Source of the DNA: Pleurostoma richardsiae
Lineage: Eukaryota > Ascomycota > Sordariomycetes > Calosphaeriales > Pleurostomataceae
NCBI GenBank assembly: GCA_030052745.1
Contig: JANBVO010000032.1
Coordinates: 372,001 to 436,000, forward strand
DNA length: 64,000 nucleotides
Direction of reading: 5' to 3'
Position numbers and translations under genes: made by a program. The notes under the pieces were generated by a model. That model was given only the letters and a program-made list of their open reading frames with translations. It was not told the DNA's origin and did no database searches. Each line of letters starts with the position of its first letter. The stretch's first letter is position 1. Below, one piece after another: positions 43,601 through 54,906 of the stretch.

Positions 43601-44514
43601 CCAGAGACCGTATTGCGTTTATCATGGCCAACAAGTATCGTGGTGGTCGTGGAACAGCGGACCAGGACTACGTCGCATGGTCGGGCGTTTTGAGATATCT
43701 CGCAAATAGACTCGAAGATGCAGCACTCACAACAATGCCTTTCGACGAATTCAACCGGCTTATGTGGATCATAGCTGGTGCGATTTGGCGCAGGGATCGG
43801 CACATAGAAGATCTAGTATCTGCTATTCGCTCTATTCCCTCCAGAGGAGGAGAAGCTAGCCAGGACATGGCTCGGAGTATGGAGGTCCTAGTGGCGCCGA
43901 AAACGTGGTACAGCGAAGAGGACCACGCAGTGGCAAAGCCGACCTTTAGACACTGGGCGTATCTCGTCCTGGTTCGGCCTGTTCTGAACGAAGCATATCC
44001 TTTTCGGGAAGCGAGCTCCAGAAGTATCGCCAATACCACATATGTGCTGGCCATGGTTCAACATATGTCCTTCGACATGTACGAGGACGATGCCGAGTCT
44101 ATTACGCGTCTTATCGTCGCTGGCATCGGGAAGCTGGCGTCCTACCATGACTTGGAGGCAGCGTTCACGATCTTTCTCAGAATACTGGACAAAGACAACT
44201 CGGTCTTCGAAGGCCACCTCAAGGCTGTCATCGACAGCACTTACGACGTCTACTCTAGGGCTGTTCGAGACTCTCTCGTGGGTCAACACAACAACGACCT
44301 TCACCGCCGCTTCTGGAGGAGTGGCAGTGCATCGACATGCCGGAAACTAGCTCTACAGGTCATCGGATCGTTGCCTGGCAGATTCGAGGCTCGTCATCTC
44401 CTTCCGTTCTACTCAAACACGATGCGGGGTCTGGGCAGCGCAGCTGGTGATCCTGTGAGAGATGTGCGAGCCGCTGCACTGCAGGCGAGAAAAGCCTGGT
44501 CACGGGTCGCTTAG
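40610..44514 (+). CDS. mms19: Mms19 (Met18), cytosolic Fe-S protein assembly and DNA repair factor
   Basis: HEAT-repeat scaffold of the CIA targeting complex, which delivers Fe-S clusters to proteins such as XPD, primase and DNA polymerases. Six exons (40610-40697, 40777-40929, 40990-41052, 41127-41710, 41768-43465, 43519-44514) give 1,193 residues. The first Met is in MTDFRALATRYVLGDDE; the frame upstream starts only at TTG. Family landmarks are ALQKLREDPHAMRRAVGEWA, EHLVLFFCSTFRHDIRAGVM and KALGHLTSMRAFRP. The C-terminal HEAT region ends in RGLGSAAGDPVRDVRAAALQ. Introns 2 (60 nt) and 4 (57 nt) are multiples of three with no stop, so both could be retained in frame. Three of five introns end in AAG rather than CAG or TAG. 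Confidence 0.93.
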
Positions 44515-45129
44515 ATCGAGCGTATGAACTTGTCAGCTTTGAATTAGCCCGACCGATACACTAACGGACCCGAGCTTGTATTCAATTGGAAGGTCACACA
44601 TGCGGGGATGTCTCGTTGGGTAAAAGATCCATGCGCATATGGTTAATGCCTTTTTTACCCCTTCTCAGAAATTACAGCTGATATTTGGATGTAGGTCGCT
44701 GAGAGCAAGCCTCGAGCGTAACAAGGTAGCTCCCGCGTCGCTGCCGAAACTGTACACTTGCAATAAGTGACAAGAAGGAGGCTGGTCTCACCACCAAACT
44801 CGTAGAATAGACGAGAGCATGAACCAGACCGTGGTATATGATAAGTATGACCGCCAGCTCGCCTCGGGCGACAGAGGTTTTGCGGTACCAAGACGGCGGG
44901 CGTAGAGGAGGTTATGCCGTATTATGGCGTGATCCGCTCTGCGTTCTGTGTCGTGAAGGCTAGCAAATACGACACGATCTCCGCCATCACCGCCACGCTT
45001 TGTCCGACAGTCACTGCGATCCTACAAAGTGTTGACTACTTCTTTTCTATTATCTGTTCATTCGACCATACCCGTATTTTCCCGGTGAATCGTAGAAGCG
45101 GAAAACACCGGCCACGAAACTCGGTCACT
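44515..45129. other. Convergent intergenic region between MMS19 and SPC2
   Basis: No gene, RNA or repeat recognised. Confidence 0.6.
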
Positions 45130-45982
45130 CTAACCCCTTCTTCGCTTTGCCGCTTTCTTTGAAGGTACAGCACTTGTCGTCGTATCCGAGGGGGAGGCGG
45201 CGGCTAGGATCGCATCTAGCATCTCGTTCGAGTAAGATGCATGGAGCTCATCGTGCGGGGGGTTCTGCGTAGCGCCTCTCTTGGAATCCAGTTTCTCAAT
45301 GGCAGGTACCATAGACGCCAGCATTCTCTGAAAGGGAGGAGCGACAAAATGTCCGGCTGCGTCGAACCACTCCGTGAAGGACCGGCTGAAGGTGACGGTT
45401 TGCGGCTTCGCCGAGGCGTCGTTGGGAGTGACCATGATCGTCATATTGTACACGGGAACATTCTTCTTCGTCGATGTGACAATTGAGATCTATCGCACAG
45501 AGTCGAAAGTTAGCAACTTAGCCAATATGTTGGAGTTTTGGGATCACGCTGGCTCTCGAATCTTTAAAGGTGTAGACGCCACGACACATCTACATACGGT
45601 ATCCCCACTGGGTGCCGTTCCGACATAAATAACGCCTTTCTCCTTTGCCCATATCCACAGCGTCAAGAGGCCGTTCAGGACTGAGTAGAGTACCACCGCG
45701 GCGGCCGTGTAGTACTTGGTGTTGTCGAAGCCGAACTTGTAATCCCAGAGGAAGCACGCCGCTGCGGTAAAGAAAGCACCGTATCCAAGAGCGAGCCTCA
45801 CATCAGTCAGCGAGTGCGACTGCTTGAACTTCAGGCTGTTCAAGTAGTTGGGAATCGCGTCGTCGGAGGTGTTTTTGAGGTCTGCAAGGAAGATGAAAGT
45901 GAGTCTTTGACGCAGGAATATGTGGGACATTGATCGTACCGGCTAGGTTATAGACCGTTATCTTGTCCTCGGAAACCGCCAT
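45130..45982 (-). CDS. spc2: Signal peptidase complex subunit 2
   Basis: Non-catalytic ER membrane subunit of the signal peptidase complex (SPC25 in animals). Exons 45982-45940, 45881-45598 and 45489-45130 give 228 residues. It starts MAVSEDKITVYNLADLKNTS. A pair of membrane helices follows, about 43-60 (LALGYGAFFTAAACFLW) and about 71-91 (YYTAAAVVLYSVLNGLLTLW), then WAKEKGVIYVGTAPSGD. The C-terminal domain opens ISIVTSTKKNVPVYNMTIMV and contains FSRSFTEWFDAAGHFVAPPF. It ends in a basic KKAAKRRRG tail. An in-frame ATG 12 bases upstream of my chosen start is not ruled out. The 283-base gap to EMC3 must hold both promoters. Confidence 0.94.
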
Positions 45983-46265
45983 TTCCCTTTCGATGGTGTG
46001 TGAAGCGAAGAAACTCGACCTGGGCAGTATGAGAGCTCTCAGCGATGCTAAGCTTCCAGTTGCCAGGTTGCGTAGCGGCAAACGGCCCACCGTCACTGAA
46101 CCGTGTCTTTCGGAACAACTCCCACTCCGGTTACGACATTGATGGGGCCGCACCTAACCCTTGCGTCGTCAAGCTCACAGACTTGGGGAACGACACTTGA
46201 ACCTGGAAGCTCAAAAACAGTGAATAGGCTTCACCCAGGCTGTAAGCACAGCTCAATTGACCATC
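45983..46265. promoter_or_regulatory. Compact divergent promoter of SPC2 and EMC3
   Basis: Only 283 bases separate the two start codons, so both transcripts must start within it. It serves two ER membrane-protein genes, which makes co-expression plausible. I see no clear TATA box or shared element. Confidence 0.5.
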
Positions 46266-47303
46266 ATGGCCCAAGTCCCAGCGCAAACGATCCACAGGGA
46301 TCCCCAGTTATTGTACGAGTCTCTCCCGCCTGGACCGATACACTTCTAACACAGTTCAGCTACTGGATCCTTTTCCCGATCACAGTTGTCATGGTGCGTC
46401 ACTAGGGTCCCGTCGGCGGAAGAGGAATACCAGGCTCACCTTGCTGGCGCAACACAGATTCTGACTGGTGTCCTGCGACACTATGCCTCAGTTATGCTGG
46501 CCACCGCGCCCAAGAGGCTCGATCAAAAGGCGATGCGCGAACAGAGGCAGTTGATGCACGGCATCGCCGTCCGGAGCAACTTCCATGTCCTGTCGAAGCG
46601 GTCCTTCAATGTGCGGCGTGACGTTCTGATCAGCGCATATGAGGCTGGCATCTATCTGAAGGATCCCGAGAACCGAGGCAAAGCGCCTCCAAATCCAATG
46701 ACGGACCCGAATGCGATGGAGGGCATGATGGGCATGATGAAGAACAACATGGCCATGATCATCCCCAATACCCTCATCATGAGTTGGATCAATGCCTTCT
46801 TCAGCGGCTATGTCATCAGTATGGACTGCTACTTCCAAAGAGCCCGCTAAGGAGTCGCCGGCACTAACGTCATGCCTAGTGAAACTTCCTTTTCCGCTAA
46901 CCATCAAGTTCAAGAGCATGCTTCAAGCGGGAGTTGCTACGAGAGACATGGACCCCCGATGGATGTCTAGTATCAGTTGGTATTTCCTATGTATCTTTGG
47001 GTTGCAGTCGGTCTTCAACTATCTTCTCGGCAGCGACAATGGTATGTCCCCCGATCACCCGCTGCACACCTCGCCCGTCGCCGCGCCGCGCTCTTCCCCC
47101 TCGTGACTGACCGTCATTTTATAGCGGCAAGCCAAATGGCGCAGCAGATGGGCCAGATGGGACCACAGGCGCCTCAGATGTTCGGTCCTGGTGTCGACCC
47201 GGACAAGCAGTTCCTTGGGGAGGCAGAAAACCTCGCCGTGATTGAGCACTATTCGGCGCTGGATGGAGTAGAAGGACGGCTGCTACAGGGTGTCAGGGCA
47301 TAG
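46266..47303 (+). CDS. emc3: ER membrane protein complex subunit 3
   Basis: Emc3 is the YidC/Oxa1-like core subunit of the EMC insertase for tail-anchored and multipass proteins. Exons 46266-46312, 46360-46393, 46458-46818, 46880-47041 and 47125-47303 give 260 residues. It starts MAQVPAQTIHRDPQLFYWIL and has three membrane segments: FYWILFPITVVMILTGVL, NNMAMIIPNTLIMSWINAFF and WMSSISWYFLCIFGLQSVF. The joined segment FSGYVIMKLPFPLTIKFKSM across intron 3 is the highly conserved core. The C-terminus has the methionine/glutamine-rich stretch MAQQMGQMGPQAPQMFG. Introns are short (47, 64, 61 and 83 nt); exon 2 is only 34 nt. Its stop is 65 bases from the convergent RPC8 stop. Confidence 0.96.
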
Positions 47304-47368
47304 ACACCGGGAAGACTTGCGCCCCCCGACTCGGTATATGTGCGGTTAGAGCTTCAATGAGACAGACT

Positions 47369-48212
47369 TTACTCGTCCCACCACAAGCAGCACCCCAATC
47401 CAGGGCCTTTCATACTTCCCCTAATCTTGTATGGGGGCAGCTTCCGCTCTTCCACCTCCAAGCCGTACTCAACTGGTTTGGTAGGTGTTTGGTCGTGCCA
47501 CTCTTCGCTTACGACAGTGAACCGTACCATTTCATGGTTGTCCCAATACATCTGTTGGTCTTCCAGGTTCCAGAGCCATAACTGCTCACCGTGATCGCTG
47601 CGGAAATCGCGTAGTCAGTATCAGGATCTGGCAAGCGCCACAAGTTGACGCAGGGCTATGCTCTGATGGACCTACTATACGCAACCCTCTGGTAGTTCTT
47701 CTCGTTCGACGAAAATGTCGTCGAAGAAATCAGTACGAACTTGGTCACTGTTAACCCTCAAGTCTGCGAAAGTACGACATTGAGGCTGAGTTACTTACTG
47801 TGGATACCTTCTGGCGAGCAGCTGCTGATCCTGCCAAGCATGACTTCTCCTTTGAAGGGCCGGAAGATGATCATCCGAAACTCCACTGTAGAACGGGTCA
47901 GCATGAGAAAGCCAGGGAAGCGTCGCGACCAGTTTACAGTACCATTCACATTGACAAGACCGTTGCCGTGACCGATGAGTCCCTCGGACGCCCAAAGCAG
48001 ATCATAAAGACAGACACAGAGACCAATCTTTTGAATGACCTTGTTGGAGTACTTGGCATTGATGTTGTCCTCTATCGCCTCTAGGCTGTTCTTCGAGAAG
48101 TCTGCCGGCGTGATCTGGACAAGGTCCGCAATTTTGGTCTTGACAGTGAAAACCCTCAGCACATGCGCGGAGAAGCAGCGGCAGTGGACACGATACATAC
48201 GAGTATGAACAT
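47369..48212 (-). CDS. rpc25: RNA polymerase III subunit Rpc8 (Rpc25)
   Basis: Forms the stalk with Rpc9/Rpc17 and is needed for initiation by Pol III; homologous to Rpb7. Five exons: 48212-48201, 48138-47943, 47885-47799, 47739-47676 and 47597-47369, giving 195 residues. The first exon is only 12 nt (MFIL) and splices (GTATGT to CAAG) to TKIADLVQITPADF, giving the family start MFILTKIADLVQI. The N-terminal tip domain includes NKVIQKIGLCVCLYDLL. The S1/OB-type domain includes EFRMIIFRPFKGEVMLGRIS and RTDFFDDIFVEREELPEGCV, then EQLWLWNLEDQQMYWDNHEM and VVSEEWHDQTP. The tail ends in GPGLGCCLWWDE. Intron 2 (57 nt) has no in-frame stop. Two introns end in AAG. Confidence 0.93.
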
Positions 48213-49038
48213 ATCCGTTGGCCAAACCTGTGCCTGGTCTGGCGTCGCCGAGGTGCTTGACTACCTGCAGTCGATCGGATACAGGTGCCTCACGCGGCCT
48301 GGAAGGGTGACCGTGCTGAGGATAGTTAATGTGCCCTTGTCAACAGTCTTACTCAGGTCTTCTGAGACTCCGCCCGGGCGAAGAGTTGGATGTTCCGCTG
48401 TCGCAGGGAGAGGAATTTAAGGATAAAATCATCGAATCTTGGCGGCTCTGAGGCGCCCCTTCACAAGAGACAGGTACTTGCGGAGACAAGGTTTTCGGCG
48501 GCCCCGTACCCATGAATAGAGGGATCCGCAGGTACCGTCCACTACAGCGGGATGGATGGAAGCGAAGGACTGGTCAGTGCTCCCAGCCTAGGCAGGTACC
48601 TAAGCGATGCCTGCCAAAAATTTGCGCCAAAGCTTCACAAGCTTCTCGCCTCACTCCAACTTAACCTTCCTAGGAGCCAGTGCCCATGTACCCCAAGCTC
48701 CGCCGGCGCGAGACTACCATCGAATACTTGGACTGCTTTGAAGGTCTGCAACCCGACTTGAGGGACAGACTACCTACGCATCCTGTTCTTCTACCAGTCT
48801 TGAGGCACATCTGGCAGTTGCGCCTCCGTTGACGCGCTTCCTCTCCCTCGTCCCTTGATTACCTCAGTCTGCCGGGCCATCTGCTCCCTCACTCAACACC
48901 CTTGAGTGGTGATCGTGGTCATCGAATCCGAACCATCCATCGTTTTCCCTTCCGATTTACTTCGCCGTCTCCGAATCGCCGAACGCCGCTCCGAGTTGGA
49001 CCGGGTATCGTGACCAATTTCTGTCGGTGACCTTCCAT
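48213..49038. other. Divergent promoter region of RPC8 and the CCCH gene
   Basis: No gene seen. It has one AGGTACCTAAG word near 48593 and pyrimidine-rich sequence before 49039. Confidence 0.55.
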
Positions 49039-51011
49039 ATGGCGTCCTACGGCTACGGCCCGCCTCCTCCAGCGCCCCCGCCAGCTCCTCCTACAAACGG
49101 GCCACAGGCGTATGGGCAGCAATATTCACCTCCATTCCCACAGCAGGCTGCTCGTGGTGGTCATCCACCGAGAGGGGGTGGTAGAGCAGGACACCACCCA
49201 GGCGACGCCCGCGCTGGCTATCCTCCTGGTCCTCCCGTCTCATATGGATACAACGGCCAGCAGCCGCAACCGTACGCGCCGCAGAACCCGGTGCAGTATC
49301 CTCTCGTCCAGCATTCTCAACCTGGAAACTACCCGGCGCAGCAATGGCCGGAGCAGGGCCATCACCAGGCACAACAACCGGCACCGGCACCTCTAGCGCC
49401 GCAGAACTACCATCCCAACTTTGCTGGTCACCTCTATCAACAGCCGTCGTACAGTCAGCAGCCGTCGTACGCCGCGCCGCCACAGCAACCTTACGGACAG
49501 CCCTACCCCGTGCCGCAGGGCCCCAATGGGCCTCCTCAGCAGTGGGTTGGTCCACATCCCCACCCTCCTCATCATCCCCAGAGCCAGCCGTCCTTCACCG
49601 GACGTGGCCGGGGCGGCCATCACGGTGACCGTGGTCCTTCGAAAGCGCAAGTCATGGGCCCCCCTATCAGGATGGGGTTCGACAATGGTGCCCACGATCA
49701 CCCAGCTCCAGTGAGCAACAGCTACCCTCAGCCATTCGGCGCTCCCCAGGGTACTGGGCCGTACCCTCCAGCACCCTATCAGGGGTACCCGCCGCCGCAA
49801 GCACCGGCTCCAATGCCCGGGCCCCCACAGTATGATGGTCACTTCAATCACAACAATCGCCATCACAGTAGAGGCGGATTTCATACTGCGAACAACAGTT
49901 TCCGGTCTCGCCCCCAGTTTGGCGGTGATAAGATACGGCATAATAAGAAGTCTGGTGGTCCACCTTCTACGCCAAATACGCAATATCAGAAGCCTGATGC
50001 AGCGTCGGCTGGCAAGAAGAAGAAGCGGAAGACAAATACTCTTGGCCTGACTCCCGGTGATGACTCTGACGACGATGATGCCGACGAAGAAGCCAAGTTG
50101 ACCGAGATGATTGGTGCTGATGCTCCTCAGTAGGTTGCTCTTATCCAGTCCGCGAGGCCCCTTTTTTGACTGACTGACCAATGTGAAGGGTTCAAGATAT
50201 TGCTGCATGGGTTGCGGAGCGGCGACGCAACTTCCCGACTCAGAGTCACGTCAAGGCTAAGATGGCCGCTGTAGCCGCCCAGACGGGCGACAAGGTCAGG
50301 GAAGAAGACCTTAGAGAGGCGCAGAACTCGGCGCTCGCAAAGCAGCAGCAGAAAGCCGACAAGTTAAGAAGGCAACTGGAGAAGGTTGAATCGAGCATCA
50401 AGCGTAAGCGCGAGCAGCAGGATGAGGGCGATGAGATGCGCGATGTTACCGCGAGCTCATCGACCTCTTCGAGTTCCAAGTCGGATGACGAGAAGCCCGA
50501 GGCAATGTCGGTCAAGCAAGAGCAACAGCCGTACCTTCCCCCTCCGGCCAAGAAGGCTGATCCTACGAAGCACTGCAAATACTACTCTACTGGTGGGACA
50601 TGTGGCAAGAAGGGCAAGTGCCGCTTCGTGCATGATCCTGCTGTCAGAGAAGCCGCACTTAAAGAGAGAGAGATGAACGGGGGCAGGATGACTCTTCAGC
50701 AACGGCTCATCTTGAATGACAAGGATCAGGAGGACTTGACCATTGTCAAAACGCTCCAGTACCTCAAGGAGAAGGGCTTGATGAGAGATGACACTCACAC
50801 TCCTCGCGCTGCCCCAAACAATGGTCAGCCATCATCCGACCTGACAACTCAGCTGAGTGCAGTACCGAAGTCGCATCTTCCTCCGCCGCCCATAAACGGT
50901 TTGCCAGCACAGCCACCTATGAGCGCCGTCTCTAATACACCTACGGTGCGCTACCAAGGCTGGAATCTTAGTGGTTTCGGCAACACTGGTGTCAAGCCTG
51001 GCGATGACTAG
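49039..51011 (+). CDS. NUFIP-type CCCH zinc-finger protein
   Basis: Exons 49039-50129 and 50189-51011 give 637 residues. The first 300 residues are a low-complexity Pro/Gln/Gly/Tyr region (many PQ, QQPSY and GYPP repeats, several RGG-like motifs), typical of RNA-binding or phase-separating proteins. A lysine-rich and acidic linker follows. Just across the intron is VQDIAAWVAERRRNFPTQSH, a close match to the NUFIP1 core, which in other species contacts snoRNP assembly factors. A coiled-coil-like segment precedes one CCCH finger near residue 490 (HCKYYSTGGTCGKKGKCRFV followed by H; spacing C-x8-C-x5-C-x3-H). NUFIP1/Rsa1-like box C/D snoRNP assembly is the likely role by domain match. The low-complexity head is the main oddity. 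Confidence 0.88.
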
Positions 51012-52321
51012 CAGCATTCGCCCTGTCCACCTCAACTTGCTATTGGATTCCCGCGTGGTTTCTCGGTCGTGCCACGACCAAGACTTCGACGCCAGGCAAG
51101 GAAGGCGCGTGCTTGACCGTTTCTTTCCAAGCCGAGGCGTAAAGCCAGTGCGTATAGGCTCGGCAGTACGTAGTACTTGCCAACAGCGTCTTATCTTTGC
51201 CTCGGCATCAGGCCTTTTCCCCTCGAATGTACACTGCCAAGATTTCATTCAGCCCCTTTTGGAAGTCCATGCTCAGCGCAATGTCCTTCTGGCTGTCTAA
51301 ACCGTTCGTCGCGTGCTTTGCGGCACGCCAATAATCCCGTCGCCGCGTCTATCACGTCTCAACAGCGACAGACATAGCCTTCTCTATTTCATTCTCCGCA
51401 ACGACATTTGGGTCAACTTCTTGGAATCCTGGCGGAGGTTTAGCATTGGGGATACAAATAGTGGCCATATATGGCACCTCTTCAACCTTTTGTTGAATTG
51501 ACTGATCGACAGGCGTCCAATGAAGGCAGTATGGCCTCCAAACAGATGCTCACAGTGGCTTTTACGAGTTCCCGCGCAGTAGCAGGAAACCATAGGTGTT
51601 GGCCAAATATAACCGTATATTTGAGTGGTATAAAACACTGTCCCGCTGCGTTCTTGAGTCCGATTGGCATCGTGGTCCCTTTGTAATCCTGTCGCATCCT
51701 TATATATCATTCCCTCCCGTCCGACTTCATCCATCGCGATTGATGGGACAAATCTCCAAGCCGACTTGTTAAGAGATACTCTTGGTCCCGGCCTCAGTAC
51801 GGGGAATAACATTAGGTGCCTAAGTAGTTCCACGTGAGCGGGTTTTGGAAACGTAACTACTCGTACATCACTAACGTTTGAACGACGCGACGCCCGTCAA
51901 GATGTTGGACGGAATGAGACGGACCGTCGCAGCAAGGCTTAGGTCATACATAACACTGTCTGGACCGAGTTGCTCAGGTAAAGCATCAGTGGGATTCGAC
52001 AAATGCCCAGGGAAGCGGATATAAGGATGAAGGTAGGCCAGAAAACGCCAGCCGCTGATGCTCTCCGCTCTCTCATGTAACTATCGGTGCCTCGTCCGGT
52101 GTCCTCTATAGGCAAAGAAACGCTTTCCTTTGCAACAAAACAGCAATGACAACAGACGCCAAAGCATAGGACGGTACAGCCCACCTATTATCATCAAGCC
52201 TCGACAAGCTTATCATGTGGCATCACAGGTCCCGATCTTGGTGCTGTGCCACCTCGAACGTAGTCCAGAAGATTGTGGTATCGTACCGCCGGCTGTCGAG
52301 ATTCTTCCGTCAATTGCTTGA
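51012..52321. other. 1.3 kb convergent intergenic region
   Basis: Lies between the stops of the CCCH gene and SPT2. Frames here (for example minus 51384-51833 and 51939-52184) have no recognisable domain and no sensible start. I see nothing else. Confidence 0.5.
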
Positions 52322-53612
52322 CTATCGCCGTCCTGCCCTGGCCTCGAGTAGTCGCCGCTTGCGTTCCTCTTTCTCACGCTTGAGTTGCTTCTCTAGAGCC
52401 TCCTCGGCGGCATCCTCCTGTTTTGCAACGTATTCCGCCCTGCGCTCTTCAATGTCGATCTCTGATAAGCCAGCCTCCATATCCGAATCTTCTTCGGAAG
52501 CGTAGCGGTAACCATAAGCAGTCCCTTCAGGTTGGTCCTGTTCCTCGTCATCATCGATGAAGTCATCCATTTCGGGATCGTATTCATCGTTTCTGCTTCG
52601 ACGAGCAGAAAACGCCCCATAAGGTCTGCCATCCCGTTCGCCTCTCCGACCATTTGCAGCGCCTGACCTTAACAACGCCGACTTAGGTGCGGACGGCCGA
52701 GCTGTACCAGTGTAGCCTGTCGTGGCTAAGGCTGCCTTTTTCAATTTCCTCTCCTCATCTGGTGGAGCCTTCAATCCTTTGCCCGCACTTTCCGATCTTT
52801 TCACGTTCCCGTAGCGATCCGCTACATTTCGACGCTGATTGGGTTCTCTTTCGTTTGATGGGCCATTACCATTCCTGACATGACGCCCGCTGACCGCGGA
52901 CAAACCAGGTTTAACGCCTCTTTTCATGGTCCGGGCTTGTTCCGCTCTCAGGTCCTCTCGTTCCCGTTTACTAGGTAGCTTCTCGATAGCCTTGTGTTGT
53001 ATTTTCCCAATCGGGCCCATAGTTGCCTGGGCACGGCTTGCGCGAGCCATGATCTCGGCGTATGAGCCTTTCTTCGGCAGGCCCTTGGAGAAAGCATCTC
53101 CAGTTGACGTGCCCGTTTTCGCAGCCGTCGAAGGCGATGACCTCTTTACCAATGTACTTGATTGTCCGCGGGCCTTGTTTCCGTCCGAACCGCTTGGCAC
53201 TTCTTTTGAAGGGGTCCTAGATGGCTTCTTCACCTGTGACGAAGTTGGAGGCTTGTTAGGGACCGTTCGAGAAGTACTCGAGACCTTTGCGATCGAGGCA
53301 CTTCCGTGATGTACAGGCCTCTCGGTAGAATGCGACGTCTTTGCAGCGCTGCCATCCGGTTTCGAAGATCCGCTAGGTATTGGCACTGTTCGCTGCGCTG
53401 CCCTTTGGCAAGAGCCTGCAAGGTCATCCTCAGCCTTCCGCTTCAGGGAAGGCGCTGGCGTTCTCGTTACCGTGGTCGTTGACGCCAGCGGCTTAGGCTT
53501 TTCGCCAGTGATGGACGCAAGCAAGTCACTGATCTGTAAAAACCCCGTGTCAGTTGTGGCGAAGTCCGAATCACGCAGGCGAAAAAGTACATAGGCAGGG
53601 CCTCACAGGCAT
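52322..53612 (-). CDS. spt2: Spt2 chromatin protein
   Basis: Histone H3-H4 chaperone that restores nucleosomes behind RNA polymerase II. Exons 53612-53607 (6 nt, Met-Pro) and 53533-52322 give 405 residues. The 73-nt intron (CCT|GTGAGG to TTACAG|ATCAGT) creates the family start MPISDLLASITGEKPKP. Without it the long exon has no suitable upstream start. Most of the protein is basic, Ser/Pro-rich and disordered. The SPT2 domain is C-terminal: DEYDPEMDDFIDDDEEQ, then ASEEDSDMEAGLSEIDIEER and the helical AEEALEKQLKREKEERKRRL. The gene is divergent from the P2 gene. Confidence 0.9.
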
Positions 53613-54441
53613 AGTGTCCGCTTGTAACGGGCGCAGTCGGCCAGGACTCAGAAGACGTTGTCGCTCGCCGATGCTATCGTGAGAACTGCTGATGTTGACT
53701 CATGCCAGGCAAACGGTAGGAGTGGGAACTGCCTGCCACGACAATACACGGTCCTACACGCCACCCAGTCGCAGGTAGTACTCCCGGAGGAAGAAAGATG
53801 GAACTCAAGCCGGGGACGCCGACAGGGGCGCAGAGTCCCGAGGAGGAGAAAATGAGCCAGTAGTTCTTCAAGCTAAGGTATGCAAGCAAGAGGAAGAATA
53901 CGGAAAGACGCAAAGAAGGTGGAATGGGTACGGCTCGTGTGATGGGACGGTCTTCAATTTATCTATCAGTGGCTGCTCTTGATGACGGAAGGGACAAGGA
54001 ACCGCTCTTTGGGTGAGCCCACTTTTAGTGCTAAAAGCTACCCTATACACTGGGCAATTGGTGGTCAAGAGCGCTGAAATAGAATGTCCGTTCCGGTCCA
54101 GGATTACCTTTAACCGCGGATGAGGGCGCGCGATAGCGGCCGGCTGTCGCGCTAAACGAACCAACTTGAAGCCCGCCCTAATCATGTGACCGCGAACTTT
54201 TCCAGCCCACCAAGCCAAATTGGTTACAAACTTGCGCTGAGTCTGCAGCACAACACACAAACTTCCCGCATCGGATTCCCCAGAACTCGAAGACTCAGTC
54301 TCCGCCCAACTTGCGGTTAAAGTGATTGACATCTCGTGTTCTTTGTAGCAACTCACGGTGAGGCTCCGTTCCCTCCCTACTGCTGGCTCAAGACCCCAGA
54401 AGTCGTGGCTGACAGACTCGGCACAGCACACCCAAATCAAA
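53613..54441. other. Divergent promoter region of SPT2 and RPP2
   Basis: A 242-codon minus-strand frame (53868-54596) overlaps exon 1 of RPP2 and reads as antisense peptide, so I do not call it. No other feature seen. Confidence 0.55.
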
Positions 54442-54906
54442 ATGAAGCACCTCGCAGCATACCTCCTCCTCGGCCTTGGCGGCAATGCGTCCCCGTCCGC
54501 TGCGGACATCAAGAGCGTCCTGGAGTCTGTCGGCATCGAGGCTGATAACGACCGCCTGGAGAAGCTCATATCGGAGCTGGAGGGCAAGGACATCAACGAG
54601 GTACGAGATTCGTTCTAGACTATGTTCTCGCGCGAGACATACCGCACACTCTGTTCTAACAGCGACTGTAGTTGATCTCTGAGGGCAGTGCGAAACTCGC
54701 CTCCGTTCCGTCTGGTGGTGCTGGTGGCGCTGCTCCTGCTGGTGGCGCTGCCGCTGGTGGCGCTGCTGCGGAGGAGGCCAAGGAGGAGGCCAAGGAAGAA
54801 GGTATGCAATGCTAACCCGTTCGATTGCCGGTATCATGTAGAAGCTAATCCCGTTATAGAGAAGGAGGAGTCCGACGAAGATATGGGCTTCGGCCTCTTC
54901 GACTAA
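54442..54906 (+). CDS. rpp2: 60S acidic ribosomal protein P2
   Basis: Stalk protein that recruits translation factors to the ribosome. Exons 54442-54600, 54672-54801 and 54860-54906 give 111 residues, the standard length. The N-terminal dimerisation helices ([20 protein letters not shown] and [20 protein letters not shown]) mark it as P2 rather than P1. An Ala/Gly-rich hinge follows. The end is the shared stalk tail [12 protein letters not shown]. The second intron sits inside the acidic stretch just before that tail, with a 47-nt last exon. Confidence 0.98.

Noticed and set aside
53868-54596. 242-codon minus-strand open frame
   Set aside because: It overlaps exon 1 of the P2 gene on the opposite strand and has no recognisable domain. 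It is likely a by-product of GC-rich sequence.
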